64,000 nt of DNA from Chitinophaga lutea (GTDB taxonomy: Bacteria; Bacteroidota; Bacteroidia; Chitinophagales; Chitinophagaceae). Location of the stretch: NCBI RefSeq assembly GCF_003813775.1, contig NZ_RPDH01000003.1, positions 558,001-622,000 on the forward strand, in the 5' to 3' direction. The notes below the pieces were generated by a model. The model had not been told where the DNA came from. It ran no database searches and worked only from the letters and a program-made list of their open reading frames with translations. Both the position numbers and the translations under genes were made by a program. Positions 51,873 to 59,948 of the stretch are shown here, one piece after another; position 1 is the first letter of the stretch; every line of letters starts with the position of its first letter.

Positions 51873-53210
51873 ATGAGTGACAAACAAATGTTTTCCCAAG
51901 ATGAACTGAAAGAGTTTGAAGTTGTAAATGATTGGGTTGGATTTGCTAAAGTAAATATTTTAAAATCAGTTGGCAGAATAGGTTCAATATTTATTGAAAA
52001 GAAAATATTTGATCTTGACACTGATATTCCATTTAAAGCTGAATATGCAGGTGAAGTTGTTTTTAATAAATGCATATTTACTCAGGGGATTTGTTTTTAT
52101 GATGCAATTTTTCATAAGAAATTCACGCTCATTAATTGTTTTGTAAAGGGAACCATTGGGAATTTGGGAAATCCTACATTTCATGCTGGGCTTTTTATTC
52201 TCAAATCACAGGTGGATACGATATCATTAACAAAGGGTGATTTTGGAAGTAGTAATTGGAGTATATCGCGATCACACAGATTAACAATATCAGGAGGGAT
52301 TTTTTCCAACTTAGATATCACATTGGAAGGTGTAGTTAATATATTGAAGATAGAGGCGAGCAAAATAAAAGGTGATATATTTGTAGATGGATGTGGGCAG
52401 CTTGTTGAAGCTGTAAATATTTCAGGTACAGCGAGAGATTTATCACTGTTTATACACGATATCAAAATTAGTCAATTAGTAATAGGGCTTTTTGTAAACG
52501 AGAAGAGGTTCAAGTTGTCTAACATCAAGCCCTATAGCGAAAAAGGTAATGTGTTAGTTAGCAATTCGCAACTTGGTAAAGCTGAGATAAGCTCAGTTGA
52601 TTTCAGTGAGTTTAATGCAGTGGTTTTTGATGAAGTTAATTTGGTTGACTGTGCATTTAATAATGTAATGTGGTCTAAGAATGTATTTGGATCAGCTCTT
52701 CCAAATGAAAGCGATGGAAGAAATGGAAATAGAATATTTAGTCTGAAAAGCAGAGAAACTTTCAGGCAATTGAAGTATGCAATGTCAAAGCAGGGTGATG
52801 TTATTAATGAACAGAAATTCCATTCTCTGGAAATGGGAATGTATTTTGAGACATTGAGCTGGCTGAGAAATTTTTCTACGAAATCAATAATTTTTCTCAG
52901 TCACTTAACCAGTAACTTTGGGCAAAGTTTAGGGCGCCCACTAATATTTATTTTTTCAGGGCATACAATTCTATTTTCTATTCTCTTATTTAATGATGTT
53001 TTTAAAGGATTCCAGTTTTCGTTGAGTGTATTTTCAAGTACAGCATTCTGGGAGGGGTTTAATAGCTACTTCTATTTAATTAATCCTATTAGGCCATTTG
53101 ATAAAGAAATGTTTCATGGTGGATGGGTTGCAATTGATCTGCTGATGAGAGTTTCATCTTCCTACATGATTTACAATATAATAAGAGCTACAAGAAGGTT
53201 TATAAAATAG
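51873..53210 (+). CDS. Beta-helix protein with C-terminal membrane domain (cargo)
   Basis: A 445-aa protein of unknown function. The first about 280 residues form short, regularly spaced strands (CIFTQGICFYDAIFHKKFTL and SSVDFSEFNAVVFDEVNLVD-CAF), like a pentapeptide-type right-handed beta-helix. A charged helix (ETFRQLKYAMSKQGDVINEQ) follows. The C-terminal 120 residues have two hydrophobic helices (LGRPLIFIFSGHTILFSILL) and end in a basic YNIIRATRRFIK, reminiscent of ion-channel-like ends. I use the ATG at 51873, after a GGGGGCTCGCCCCC hairpin. The TTG at 51831 lies before that hairpin. Confidence 0.65.
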   Translation: MSDKQMFSQDELKEFEVVNDWVGFAKVNILKSVGRIGSIFIEKKIFDLDTDIPFKAEYAGEVVFNKCIFTQGICFYDAIFHKKFTLINCFVKGTIGNLGNPTFHAGLFILKSQVDTISLTKGDFGSSNWSISRSHRLTISGGIFSNLDITLEGVVNILKIEASKIKGDIFVDGCGQLVEAVNISGTARDLSLFIHDIKISQLVIGLFVNEKRFKLSNIKPYSEKGNVLVSNSQLGKAEISSVDFSEFNAVVFDEVNLVDCAFNNVMWSKNVFGSALPNESDGRNGNRIFSLKSRETFRQLKYAMSKQGDVINEQKFHSLEMGMYFETLSWLRNFSTKSIIFLSHLTSNFGQSLGRPLIFIFSGHTILFSILLFNDVFKGFQFSLSVFSSTAFWEGFNSYFYLINPIRPFDKEMFHGGWVAIDLLMRVSSSYMIYNIIRATRRFIK

Positions 53211-53235
53211 GTGCAGGAGATAGTTTCCTGCACCC
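53211..53235. terminator. Hairpin between convergent cargo and replication genes
   Basis: GGTGCAGGA - 7-base loop - TCCTGCACC is a perfect 9-bp stem, starting directly after the beta-helix gene stop. The T-run is weak, but it lies between convergent genes. Confidence 0.6.
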
Positions 53236-53245
53236 ATTTTCCAGT

Positions 53246-54196
53246 TTAAGCAATTTTTTTTAATGCACCCTCATTCCAATAATCTCTCTTAAAATGAGGT
53301 GTAAATCCCAGGCATTTGCCAAATTCTTCCTTCATTACAGTTTCTACATATTCCTCGTACTCTTTCAATGTTACAATGGAATCATGCAAGGTGAAAATTG
53401 GCAGATATGGCTTTTCTTGCCTAATTCTTGCCACTATACGATAGTACATGATGTAACTTTCAATCCTTTGCAGTAGGATAGGCAGATTTTCAGCTTTAGC
53501 CCTTTTGATAGAAGCTGTGATCTCGTATATCTTAGGGAATATATCCCTGAAAATTCTTTTAGGTGCAGCTTCTTCCTGTCCAATGAATCTGTTATCTGTA
53601 AACAGCACAGTGAACAGTATGGGCTTCACTTCTTCATTGCTTGTAAAATCTAATCCCAGTTTGTCATTTAGTAGTTGGCGAAATTCAGAATAAAAATTTC
53701 CACTACTTACCATTCTATAATAATTCCACATTTCATCTCCCTCCTTTATTCTATTATTCTGGGCATTTTTACACAGAGTAATGGAATTGGTGAAGTTATT
53801 ATGGTTGGTAAATATTGGAGTTATGAATAAATAAGGAATATCTGAAGAATTTAATTTTCCTCCCTTCGCCTCATTTGTCCAGAATTCGTCGTCTAGTAAC
53901 AAAGTGAGCAAAGTAGGTTGGCTATTAGATAAATCAATGGCAACTAACTGTTCTCCATCGTAATTAATGGCATTCCTGATTTCTCTTTTGCAGGCTGTCA
54001 GTGTAGAATGATACCTGAATACATTTTGGTCGAAATGTGGGTTAAATAAGCCTCTCCTTATCTTCTCAATATTCAAATGGGTGCCAAGATACTGCATATA
54101 AGGGTTTTTCCATTTTATCCCTTTGCTCACAATAGTTTTATCCCATTTTGATCTGTCTTTCTTTTTTTTGCAGGTATATTTCTGCATTGTAAGCAT
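53246..54196 (-). CDS. Polymerase-like replication protein, C-terminal part (split gene)
   Basis: A 316-aa reading frame with family-A polymerase-like motifs: motif A in LVAIDLSNSQPTLLTLLL (Asp88), an O-helix-like EEVKPILFTVLF (Lys191, then Phe195 and Phe199 at +4 and +8, as K-x3-F-x3-Y in Pol I) and motif C in IFTLHDSIVTL (His271-Asp272). Asp88 to Asp272 is 184 residues, close to 177 between Asp705 and Asp882 of E. coli Pol I. The first 20 residues overlap the upstream gene in another frame around an A8 run. Removing one A joins both into one 492-aa protein. It probably copies the element. Confidence 0.68.
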   Translation of the reverse strand: MLTMQKYTCKKKKDRSKWDKTIVSKGIKWKNPYMQYLGTHLNIEKIRRGLFNPHFDQNVFRYHSTLTACKREIRNAINYDGEQLVAIDLSNSQPTLLTLLLDDEFWTNEAKGGKLNSSDIPYLFITPIFTNHNNFTNSITLCKNAQNNRIKEGDEMWNYYRMVSSGNFYSEFRQLLNDKLGLDFTSNEEVKPILFTVLFTDNRFIGQEEAAPKRIFRDIFPKIYEITASIKRAKAENLPILLQRIESYIMYYRIVARIRQEKPYLPIFTLHDSIVTLKEYEEYVETVMKEEFGKCLGFTPHFKRDYWNEGALKKIA

Positions 54197-54725
54197 GTGC
54201 CAGTTTATCGTTAATTTTTAAGCCCCCAGACTGGTACCATTTCTCAATGGGCTTATATTTTCTGGCAATAGTAGAAAGATCAATTTTAGAAGATGTAGTG
54301 GTTTGTGCAATTATTTCATCTTCAACCTTATCAACCTCCCTGTTATTCGCCATCTTTTTGAGCAGAGTTAAATTTGTTACAGGGATTGATTTTAGAGGCT
54401 GTTGGTACTTGACGCAAAATCTGTACCCTCTGGATTTTATCCCTGTAATAAAATGGTTGTCTGATTCTACAATGCCAGCTTCCTGTAAGTAGGTTAGATA
54501 ATCTGAATACCCCTTGCCAATCCATCGCCTCAGGATTTCAGCGTTAATAGGTACATAGCCTTCCTCGTTAGTTAAATCCTTGCTATTTGAGGGGATTTCT
54601 GCAAGAAGATGTAAAATGTAGAGTAGCTTATCTCTGTTAAAGCCATCTATGTGATTGATTGGATTTTTCCTAAGAATATCATCTATATCTATGTTCTCAG
54701 GAATGTAAAATGATTGTACTGTCAT
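54138..54725 (-). CDS. Polymerase-like replication protein, N-terminal part (split gene)
   Basis: A 195-aa reading frame that looks like the N-terminal half of the next gene downstream. It has a winged-helix-like region (VPINAEILRRWIGKGYSDYL, then TYLQEAGIVESDNHFITGIK) and ends with AHAYNAEIYLQKKERQIKMG, a segment that in a joined protein would continue KKDRSKWDKT. The 5' end at 54725 is followed upstream by a 480-base AT-rich gap. As annotated it stops at a TAA just after the A8 run. Either the gene is broken, or slippage on the A run makes the full protein. Confidence 0.65.
   Translation of the reverse strand: MTVQSFYIPENIDIDDILRKNPINHIDGFNRDKLLYILHLLAEIPSNSKDLTNEEGYVPINAEILRRWIGKGYSDYLTYLQEAGIVESDNHFITGIKSRGYRFCVKYQQPLKSIPVTNLTLLKKMANNREVDKVEDEIIAQTTTSSKIDLSTIARKYKPIEKWYQSGGLKINDKLAHAYNAEIYLQKKERQIKMG
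54162..54169 (-). other. A8 run at the frame junction of the split replication gene
   Basis: On the minus strand CTGC-AAAAAAAA-GAAAG spans the end of the 195-aa frame and the beginning of the 316-aa frame. Loss of one A (or gain of two) connects the frames without a stop. Confidence 0.8.
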
Positions 54726-55205
54726 TCAGTAATAGTAATTTGAAAATCACCTCCTTAAAAGATGATTGAATGTTTAATAATTTTTCCATTTTTTTTGCTT
54801 TTTAGAAGTGAAATATCTTATGTCACCTGAACGAAATTCCATCGCTGGAACTTGCCCATTTTTTAAAATCGAATTACAAATTTATACCAGAGCGAATTAC
54901 TTGCCAATAGCATTAAAAAAAATTTCAAGCGGTTGCTTTACTGTAATATTTTGCATAATGTAATTTTGATTTTGCTGTATTAGTTCGATGATAACATGTA
55001 ACTAAGATCTGTTCTCATCATTTTCTATTGACTGAAGCTACATACTACCATACAAGCATGTTTGAGGAACTGAGATATGTGATAACAAATTATTAACCTA
55101 TAGTTATATTATATTGCAACAGTGATTAAGCTAGCTTAAAATCCCCAGTAAGAATATTATTTTAAAATATCGAATCATAGTGGCACCAAATAAACTCTCT
55201 TACTT
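54726..55205. other. AT-rich intergenic region, possible origin and divergent promoters
   Basis: About 480 bases with no credible gene lie between the divergent replication gene and RloC-like gene. It is strongly AT-rich with A/T runs, including TATAGTTATATTATATTGC. It is a natural place for the promoters of both genes and perhaps a replication origin, but I see no clear iterons. Confidence 0.4.
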
Positions 55206-57497
55206 ATGATTAAATGCGTCAACAAAATTCATGATTTCTGTATATTTCAGAATTTCACAAAGTCCTCCTTATTGTCAGATTTCTCAAAGTATAATTTATT
55301 CTATGGCTGGAATGGGAGTGGAAAAAGTACATTTTCTAGACTACTTCAGTATGTTGAAAAAAAGTCTATTCCAGATGAACATTTGGATGCCAAATTTGAA
55401 ATTGAATTAGTTGACAAACAAAAGCTAATAAATGGCCCATCATTTTCAAACAATTCACTGAAATTAAACGTCTTTAATAAATATTTCGTTGCAGAGAATA
55501 TTAACTTTGAGGAGCAAGGAGCTAAAAGTATTCTCCTGGTATCCAAAGAGAGAATAGAAGAAAAAGCAAAACTCAAAGACTTAAACTTAGAGAAAAAGAA
55601 TCTCGTTGACAGACTACTGAATGCTGAAAATAAGGTAAGGGAAGGAAGAAAAACAAACGAAAAGTTTCTTTCTGATATTGCAAGAGGGATTAAAAACTCA
55701 TTTAAAGTTATTGACACAAAGGATACCTACTATTTCAACTATGACAGAACTAAACTATCAGCCTTAATCGACTTACATAGACAACGAATAAATGCTACAT
55801 CGGTTCTTACAGATGCAGAGTTAAGTAAAGTCATCATGGCAGTTAAGCCAGAGGTAAAAGAAATTGTTCCCCTAAACTTTGAGTTACCTAGCATAGAAAA
55901 ACTGGTTGAATTTGAGGCTAGGTTGAACGCAGTTGTGCAAACTAATATAGTAGCCAACCAGATAGAACAGTTGGTAAAGGACGAGCAGCTTAATAAATGG
56001 GTAGAGGAGGGTTTAAAATTACATGCAAAAAAGGAAAATGGAGTTTGTGCGTTTTGTGGCAACAGTCTATCTAAAGAAAGAATAAATACTCTAAATGAGC
56101 ATTTTAGTGCAGATTATGTTTCTTTGAAAACAAAAGTAACAGATGGATTAAATTTTATAGAAAATATTAAACAAGGTTTTCACTTTTCAGTTCCTCTTGA
56201 AGATCATTTATATGATGAATATAAGGAGGAGTACAAAGGCGTTATAGGAGAATTAAAGAAAGCACTTGAAGAAGTTGATAGTAAGTTGAAATACTGGTCA
56301 GATACTATGAGTATAAAGCTTGGCAATCCATTTGAAATACTATCTCTGGAGACTAATAATACTACCTCTGTGCTTGCTACGTTTAACAACAGTGTCAACA
56401 AGTTGATTTTGGTGCTGAAATCCTGCAATAGCAAAACAGAGAATTACTCAAAAATCCTAAAAGAAAGTCAGCAGAAGTTAGAATTGCATTATGTAAGTGA
56501 AGCCCTCTCCAACAATGAATATTTCAACAGCTTGAATGAAATTGAAAAATTTGACAGAGAATCTATTGAAACGCGCCAAAAGCTTGATTTGGCAAATAAG
56601 GAAATTCTAGAACTGGAGAAGGTATTAGTTAATGCAGTTATGGGCGCTGAACAGTTTAACGAAAACTTGTTCAAATTTCTTGGGAGAAATGATATTTTGC
56701 TCGAATACCTTCCAGATCAAGGTGGATACAGAATAATAAGATCAGGCAAAAAAGAATTGGCTAAGCATCTAAGTGAGGGTGAAAGAACTGCAATTGCATT
56801 TGTATATTTTATATCAAAGTTGCAGGAGAAGGAGCCAACAGATTTACAAGAATCAATTATTGTTTTGGATGACCCAATATCAAGTTTTGATAGTAATCAT
56901 CTGTTTAATGCTGCTCATTTTATTAAAGAAGAGTTCTTATCAGAAAAAGATCTTCCAAGTAAGATAGGACAGCTTTTTATTCTTACTCATAATTTTAATT
57001 TTTTCTCTCTTATAAATGAATGGTTCGAGGTTAAGGATTTAAAAAAAGTATACTGTCTAAAAAACATCAATTATAATGATAGCAGGGCTGCGATAATCGA
57101 AGATGCAGAATATGTTCTAAAGCAATTTGGCTCAGAATATCATTTTATTTTTTCTGAGATCAAGAAATACAATGAATCAAACGACAAATCATACTATCAT
57201 ACACACACTATAGCCAATTTATGCAGACAATTGCTAGAATCTTTTTTGACTTTTAAGTTTGGTCGAAAGAAACTGGACAAGTGCTTTGACGAAATAGTTG
57301 GATTCAGCGAAATAGCAAAAGTTAGAAAGTTTGTAAACCACTATTCACATAGGGCAGATCATGGAGCTAGTATAAGAGGGTACAATGACAATCTGTTTGG
57401 AGAGACTGAAAAACTAGTACCTGTAGTACTAGATTTGGTAAAGCATGTTGATAGTTTGCATTATAATTCTATGCTGGCAAGAATAAATGGGAATTAA
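55206..57497 (+). CDS. RloC/PrrC-like ATPase, probable anticodon nuclease (phage defence)
   Basis: A 763-aa SMC-like ATPase of the AAA_13 type. Walker A is GWNGSGKST (34-42), the signature is LSEGERTAIAF (522-532), and Walker B is SIIVLDDPISSFDS (Asp555-Asp556), then LTHNFNFF. A Cys-x-x-Cys hook (CAFC, 281-284) sits between coiled coils, as in RloC. The C-terminal end has LCRQLLESFLTF and KFVNHYSHRADHG: Arg674, Glu678 (R-x3-E) and His712/His715, similar to the Arg-Glu-His set of PrrC and RloC anticodon nucleases. No restriction-modification genes are next to it, which fits RloC better than PrrC. Other ATPase defence types remain possible. Confidence 0.72.
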   Translation: MIKCVNKIHDFCIFQNFTKSSLLSDFSKYNLFYGWNGSGKSTFSRLLQYVEKKSIPDEHLDAKFEIELVDKQKLINGPSFSNNSLKLNVFNKYFVAENINFEEQGAKSILLVSKERIEEKAKLKDLNLEKKNLVDRLLNAENKVREGRKTNEKFLSDIARGIKNSFKVIDTKDTYYFNYDRTKLSALIDLHRQRINATSVLTDAELSKVIMAVKPEVKEIVPLNFELPSIEKLVEFEARLNAVVQTNIVANQIEQLVKDEQLNKWVEEGLKLHAKKENGVCAFCGNSLSKERINTLNEHFSADYVSLKTKVTDGLNFIENIKQGFHFSVPLEDHLYDEYKEEYKGVIGELKKALEEVDSKLKYWSDTMSIKLGNPFEILSLETNNTTSVLATFNNSVNKLILVLKSCNSKTENYSKILKESQQKLELHYVSEALSNNEYFNSLNEIEKFDRESIETRQKLDLANKEILELEKVLVNAVMGAEQFNENLFKFLGRNDILLEYLPDQGGYRIIRSGKKELAKHLSEGERTAIAFVYFISKLQEKEPTDLQESIIVLDDPISSFDSNHLFNAAHFIKEEFLSEKDLPSKIGQLFILTHNFNFFSLINEWFEVKDLKKVYCLKNINYNDSRAAIIEDAEYVLKQFGSEYHFIFSEIKKYNESNDKSYYHTHTIANLCRQLLESFLTFKFGRKKLDKCFDEIVGFSEIAKVRKFVNHYSHRADHGASIRGYNDNLFGETEKLVPVVLDLVKHVDSLHYNSMLARINGN

Positions 57498-57585
57498 TTT
57501 ATTCAATCCAACCTATTTTTACTTTTCAACTTATAACCAATAAATCCTACTATTTCAAGAATATACAGCCACCAAAGAATTGAAC

Positions 57586-58038
57586 TCACATATAGCTATG
57601 GCCAATTCTAAGCTCATGGGGGAGTATATCCAGCACAAAATTGTAAGTAACTGCGAAGGACTGTTGCTTCTCTTGTTTTGAAAGTAGAGGTAGTCCTTGA
57701 GCAACATGCAGGGCTTCTATTATCAAAAAGTGCGCTGCAATGTAGGTCATTAAATCATTGGGTAAAATCCTTCCAAATTGGCTGCAATGATCTCCAATAG
57801 TTTCAACAAGCCTTCGAGTTAAATCTTCCTGCACATTACCATCAAGACTGGCTGGAAGTAATTTACGAAGATCATGTTTTAATTCTGTAAGAGAAATCTC
57901 CTGCTTAAATATTACATTTGATAATGGCCCTTTTTGTGGCACAGGTCTGTCAATTATTATGATGGCTGTATCTTCATTCTTTTTTTGAACCTCAATTAGT
58001 AATTTTAGGTGCTGAAGTTGATACATTAGTCTGAACAT
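57586..58038 (-). CDS. Unidentified 150-aa protein
   Basis: A small cytosolic protein of unknown family: an N-terminal helix (YQLQHLKLLIEVQKKNED), a strand (TAIIIIDRPVPQKG), a middle helical part and a C-terminal region with HFLIIEALHVAQGLPLLSKQ. It faces the RloC-like gene end to end. AT-rich codon use matches the element. I do not assign a function. It might be tied to the lipoprotein encoded just upstream on the same strand (26-base gap). Confidence 0.5.
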   Translation of the reverse strand: MFRLMYQLQHLKLLIEVQKKNEDTAIIIIDRPVPQKGPLSNVIFKQEISLTELKHDLRKLLPASLDGNVQEDLTRRLVETIGDHCSQFGRILPNDLMTYIAAHFLIIEALHVAQGLPLLSKQEKQQSFAVTYNFVLDILPHELRIGHSYM

Positions 58039-58063
58039 GTAAAATGTAGATAAAAGTGATTAG

Positions 58064-58558
58064 TTATTGAACAGGTTGATTAATGCTAAAAGTTCCAGTG
58101 ATATTCTTTGTGCCAGAACTATTGTCTAGCTTGAGACTATAAGTTCCTTCAATCTTAGTGTTACTTGCTTCTGATATTTTGATGGCTCCAGCAGTAATTT
58201 TATAAGGTTGCCCATCAGAGAATTTCTCCTGTATATTCCAATCCACATATTTAGGTATAAAAGTTCCTATGCCAGAAGGAGGTGCATCAAATGCGTCAAT
58301 GAAAAGATTAAAGGGCAGGTTATCCCCCTCAACATGTAGCCAGAACCTTGTAAAGTCTGTTGATTTACTTATAAAGCAATCCACAAAAGTAACAGGTGGG
58401 TTTCCTGTATTGGAATTACCCTCACTTACTGTATAGGTTTTGCCATTTGTTGTATAGGTGACAGTGTTCTTGAGGTTGGAAGGGGAATCATTGTTACCAT
58501 CTTTCTTACAGGCCCAAAATGACAGGGTGACCATCAGAATGATTGAGATTTTTTTCAT
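58064..58558 (-). CDS. Lipoprotein of unknown function (cargo)
   Basis: A 164-aa lipoprotein: signal peptide KKISIILMVTLSFWACKKDG with a lipobox Cys17. The mature part is all-beta (TVTYTTNGKTYTVSEGN, TFVDCFISKSTDFTRFWLHV, then GTYSLKLDNSSGTKNITGTF), similar in look to DUF6252-type lipoproteins of Bacteroidota. It would sit in the periplasm or on the surface. On a mobile island it may change the host surface, but this is not supported by direct evidence. Confidence 0.65.
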   Translation of the reverse strand: MKKISIILMVTLSFWACKKDGNNDSPSNLKNTVTYTTNGKTYTVSEGNSNTGNPPVTFVDCFISKSTDFTRFWLHVEGDNLPFNLFIDAFDAPPSGIGTFIPKYVDWNIQEKFSDGQPYKITAGAIKISEASNTKIEGTYSLKLDNSSGTKNITGTFSINQPVQ

Positions 58559-58653
58559 AGATGTAAGAATTTATGATCTAATATATAGCAAAATTGATAA
58601 AATAGCGCAAATTTGCTCTAATAATTCTTTACTGCAAGGCTTCTCTTTGCCTT

Positions 58654-58887
58654 GTGGCTAATAACTACTACAGGGATGAGGATTTTATCAAAAAATTTGG
58701 GCTAAGGCTCAAAGAACTGAGGAAGTCCAAGAAAGTGAGCCAGGAAGAACTTGCTTTTAAAGCTGGTTTTGAGTTATCCCAGATTGGAAGGATTGAGAGG
58801 GGCACTATCAATACTTCTATTAGTCATGTGGCTGCAATTGCCACAGCACTAGAAGTTCCTGCATCAGACCTGTTCCTGTTTGAATAA
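58654..58887 (+). CDS. XRE-family transcriptional regulator
   Basis: A 77-aa single-domain helix-turn-helix protein: GLRLKELRKSKKVSQEELAF, then KAGFELSQIGRIERGTINTS and PASDLFLFE, the classic Cro/C1 layout. The start is a GTG at 58654, because no ATG lies upstream of the first helix. It is divergent from the lipoprotein gene (95-base gap) and convergent with the PD-(D/E)xK-like gene. It may be a control gene for these cargo genes, like small C proteins of restriction systems. Confidence 0.8.
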   Translation: MANNYYRDEDFIKKFGLRLKELRKSKKVSQEELAFKAGFELSQIGRIERGTINTSISHVAAIATALEVPASDLFLFE

Positions 58888-58892
58888 TTCAG

Positions 58893-59312
58893 CTAAACCT
58901 GGATGGCATAATGATTAAAATCAGCATCTTCAATTTTTAGCACATTCTCACTTTGATAATATTGCCCAGCAGCAATAACATAAACTTTTCGCAGGTTAGT
59001 TTTGTCCTTAATCCATGAAAAATAGGTCTTTAGTTGGGCAGCAATGGAAGTTGTTGATGTGTTGTTTTTGGGAACCATAATGAACACAAGAATCCCTGTC
59101 CTTTCACCTGTTAAATAATGTGCAGCTTTTATAAGGCCACCAATAAATGTTTTTCTACTTGATGTATTCTCGCTTTCAAGAATAATAAAATCATCCCCCT
59201 TTCTTAAAACATAATCAGGTTTATAGCCTGCCTCTATTGTCTGCCCATATAAGAATTTGTCATATCCATCGCAGCAATGACAAAGGGATTTAAACAAATT
59301 ATCAGGAATCAT
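58893..59312 (-). CDS. PD-(D/E)xK-like protein of unknown function
   Basis: A 139-aa protein. GYKPDYVLRKGDDFIILESE, followed by NTSSRKTFIGGLIKA, resembles the P-D-x(n)-(D/E)-x-K core of restriction-endonuclease-like folds: Asp in PDY, Glu in ILESE, then a Lys-containing helix. The exact E-x-K is replaced by E-S-E. The rest has alternating strands (GILVFIMVPK, KVYVIAAG). It ends five bases from the stop of the XRE gene. A small nuclease controlled by a C-protein-like regulator is possible. Confidence 0.5.
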   Translation of the reverse strand: MIPDNLFKSLCHCCDGYDKFLYGQTIEAGYKPDYVLRKGDDFIILESENTSSRKTFIGGLIKAAHYLTGERTGILVFIMVPKNNTSTTSIAAQLKTYFSWIKDKTNLRKVYVIAAGQYYQSENVLKIEDADFNHYAIQV

Positions 59313-59561
59313 GGTAAGGTTTGTTTGAAATCTAAGTTATATTTTATTGCAATATAGAATATGGATAAATAGTTACCTACCCTATCCTACATGCTTTTCC
59401 ACAAAATTTTCCAACACCAAAATTTTAAACATAAATAATTATATAGCATAAATGCACACAAGTAAACCCCACCCCTCGTTAATATCCCTCCCTTAATTCC
59501 AAGGTTCAGGGTATCCCCCACCTTTTTCACCTGGAATATTTAACTATCAAAACCTTAACTC

Positions 59562-59855
59562 ATGGTCACCATCAAAAATTATCAGATGCATGTAAATGCA
59601 GAGGGGAAATTGTTTATTTCCCTGGAACTTATTGGAGATGCTGAAATTATTCAGTCCAAAGAAACAGGCAGGTTTTATGTCACTGCAAAAAAGTGCTTTG
59701 TTCCCTCCACTTTCGACGAAATAACAGCCAAGCTGATGATAGGAAAGGAAATGGCAGGGAATATTGTTAAAAAAGAATGCTCAGCATATGAATACAGGGT
59801 GCCAGGTACAGGGGAAATCATTTCTCTTTCGCATCAGTATGAATATGTTCCTTGA
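59562..59855 (+). CDS. Unidentified 97-aa protein
   Basis: A small protein with strand-rich sequence: TIKNYQMHVNAEGKLFISLE, ETGRFYVTAKKCFVPSTFDE and EYRVPGTGEIISLSHQYEYV. It is the first gene of the right-hand core module (unknown, DUF3871, XRE, two unknowns) and has codon use like the integrase, richer in GC than the cargo. The 249-base gap before it contains promoter-like AT-rich sequence. No function can be given. Confidence 0.55.
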   Translation: MVTIKNYQMHVNAEGKLFISLELIGDAEIIQSKETGRFYVTAKKCFVPSTFDEITAKLMIGKEMAGNIVKKECSAYEYRVPGTGEIISLSHQYEYVP

Positions 59856-59895
59856 AGCCTACCCTATTCCTATTAGTTTATTCACCAGAACAGAT

Positions 59896-59933
59896 GAAAG
59901 GCAGAGCTACAAAGGCTTTGCCTTTCCTTTTTG
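59896..59933 (+). terminator. Terminator-like hairpin before the DUF3871 gene
   Basis: GAAAGGCA - 15-base loop - TGCCTTTC, followed by CTTTTTG. It lies between the 97-aa gene and the DUF3871 gene, so it may reduce read-through. Confidence 0.55.
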
Positions 59934-59948
59934 CTAAAAGTTCAAAAA

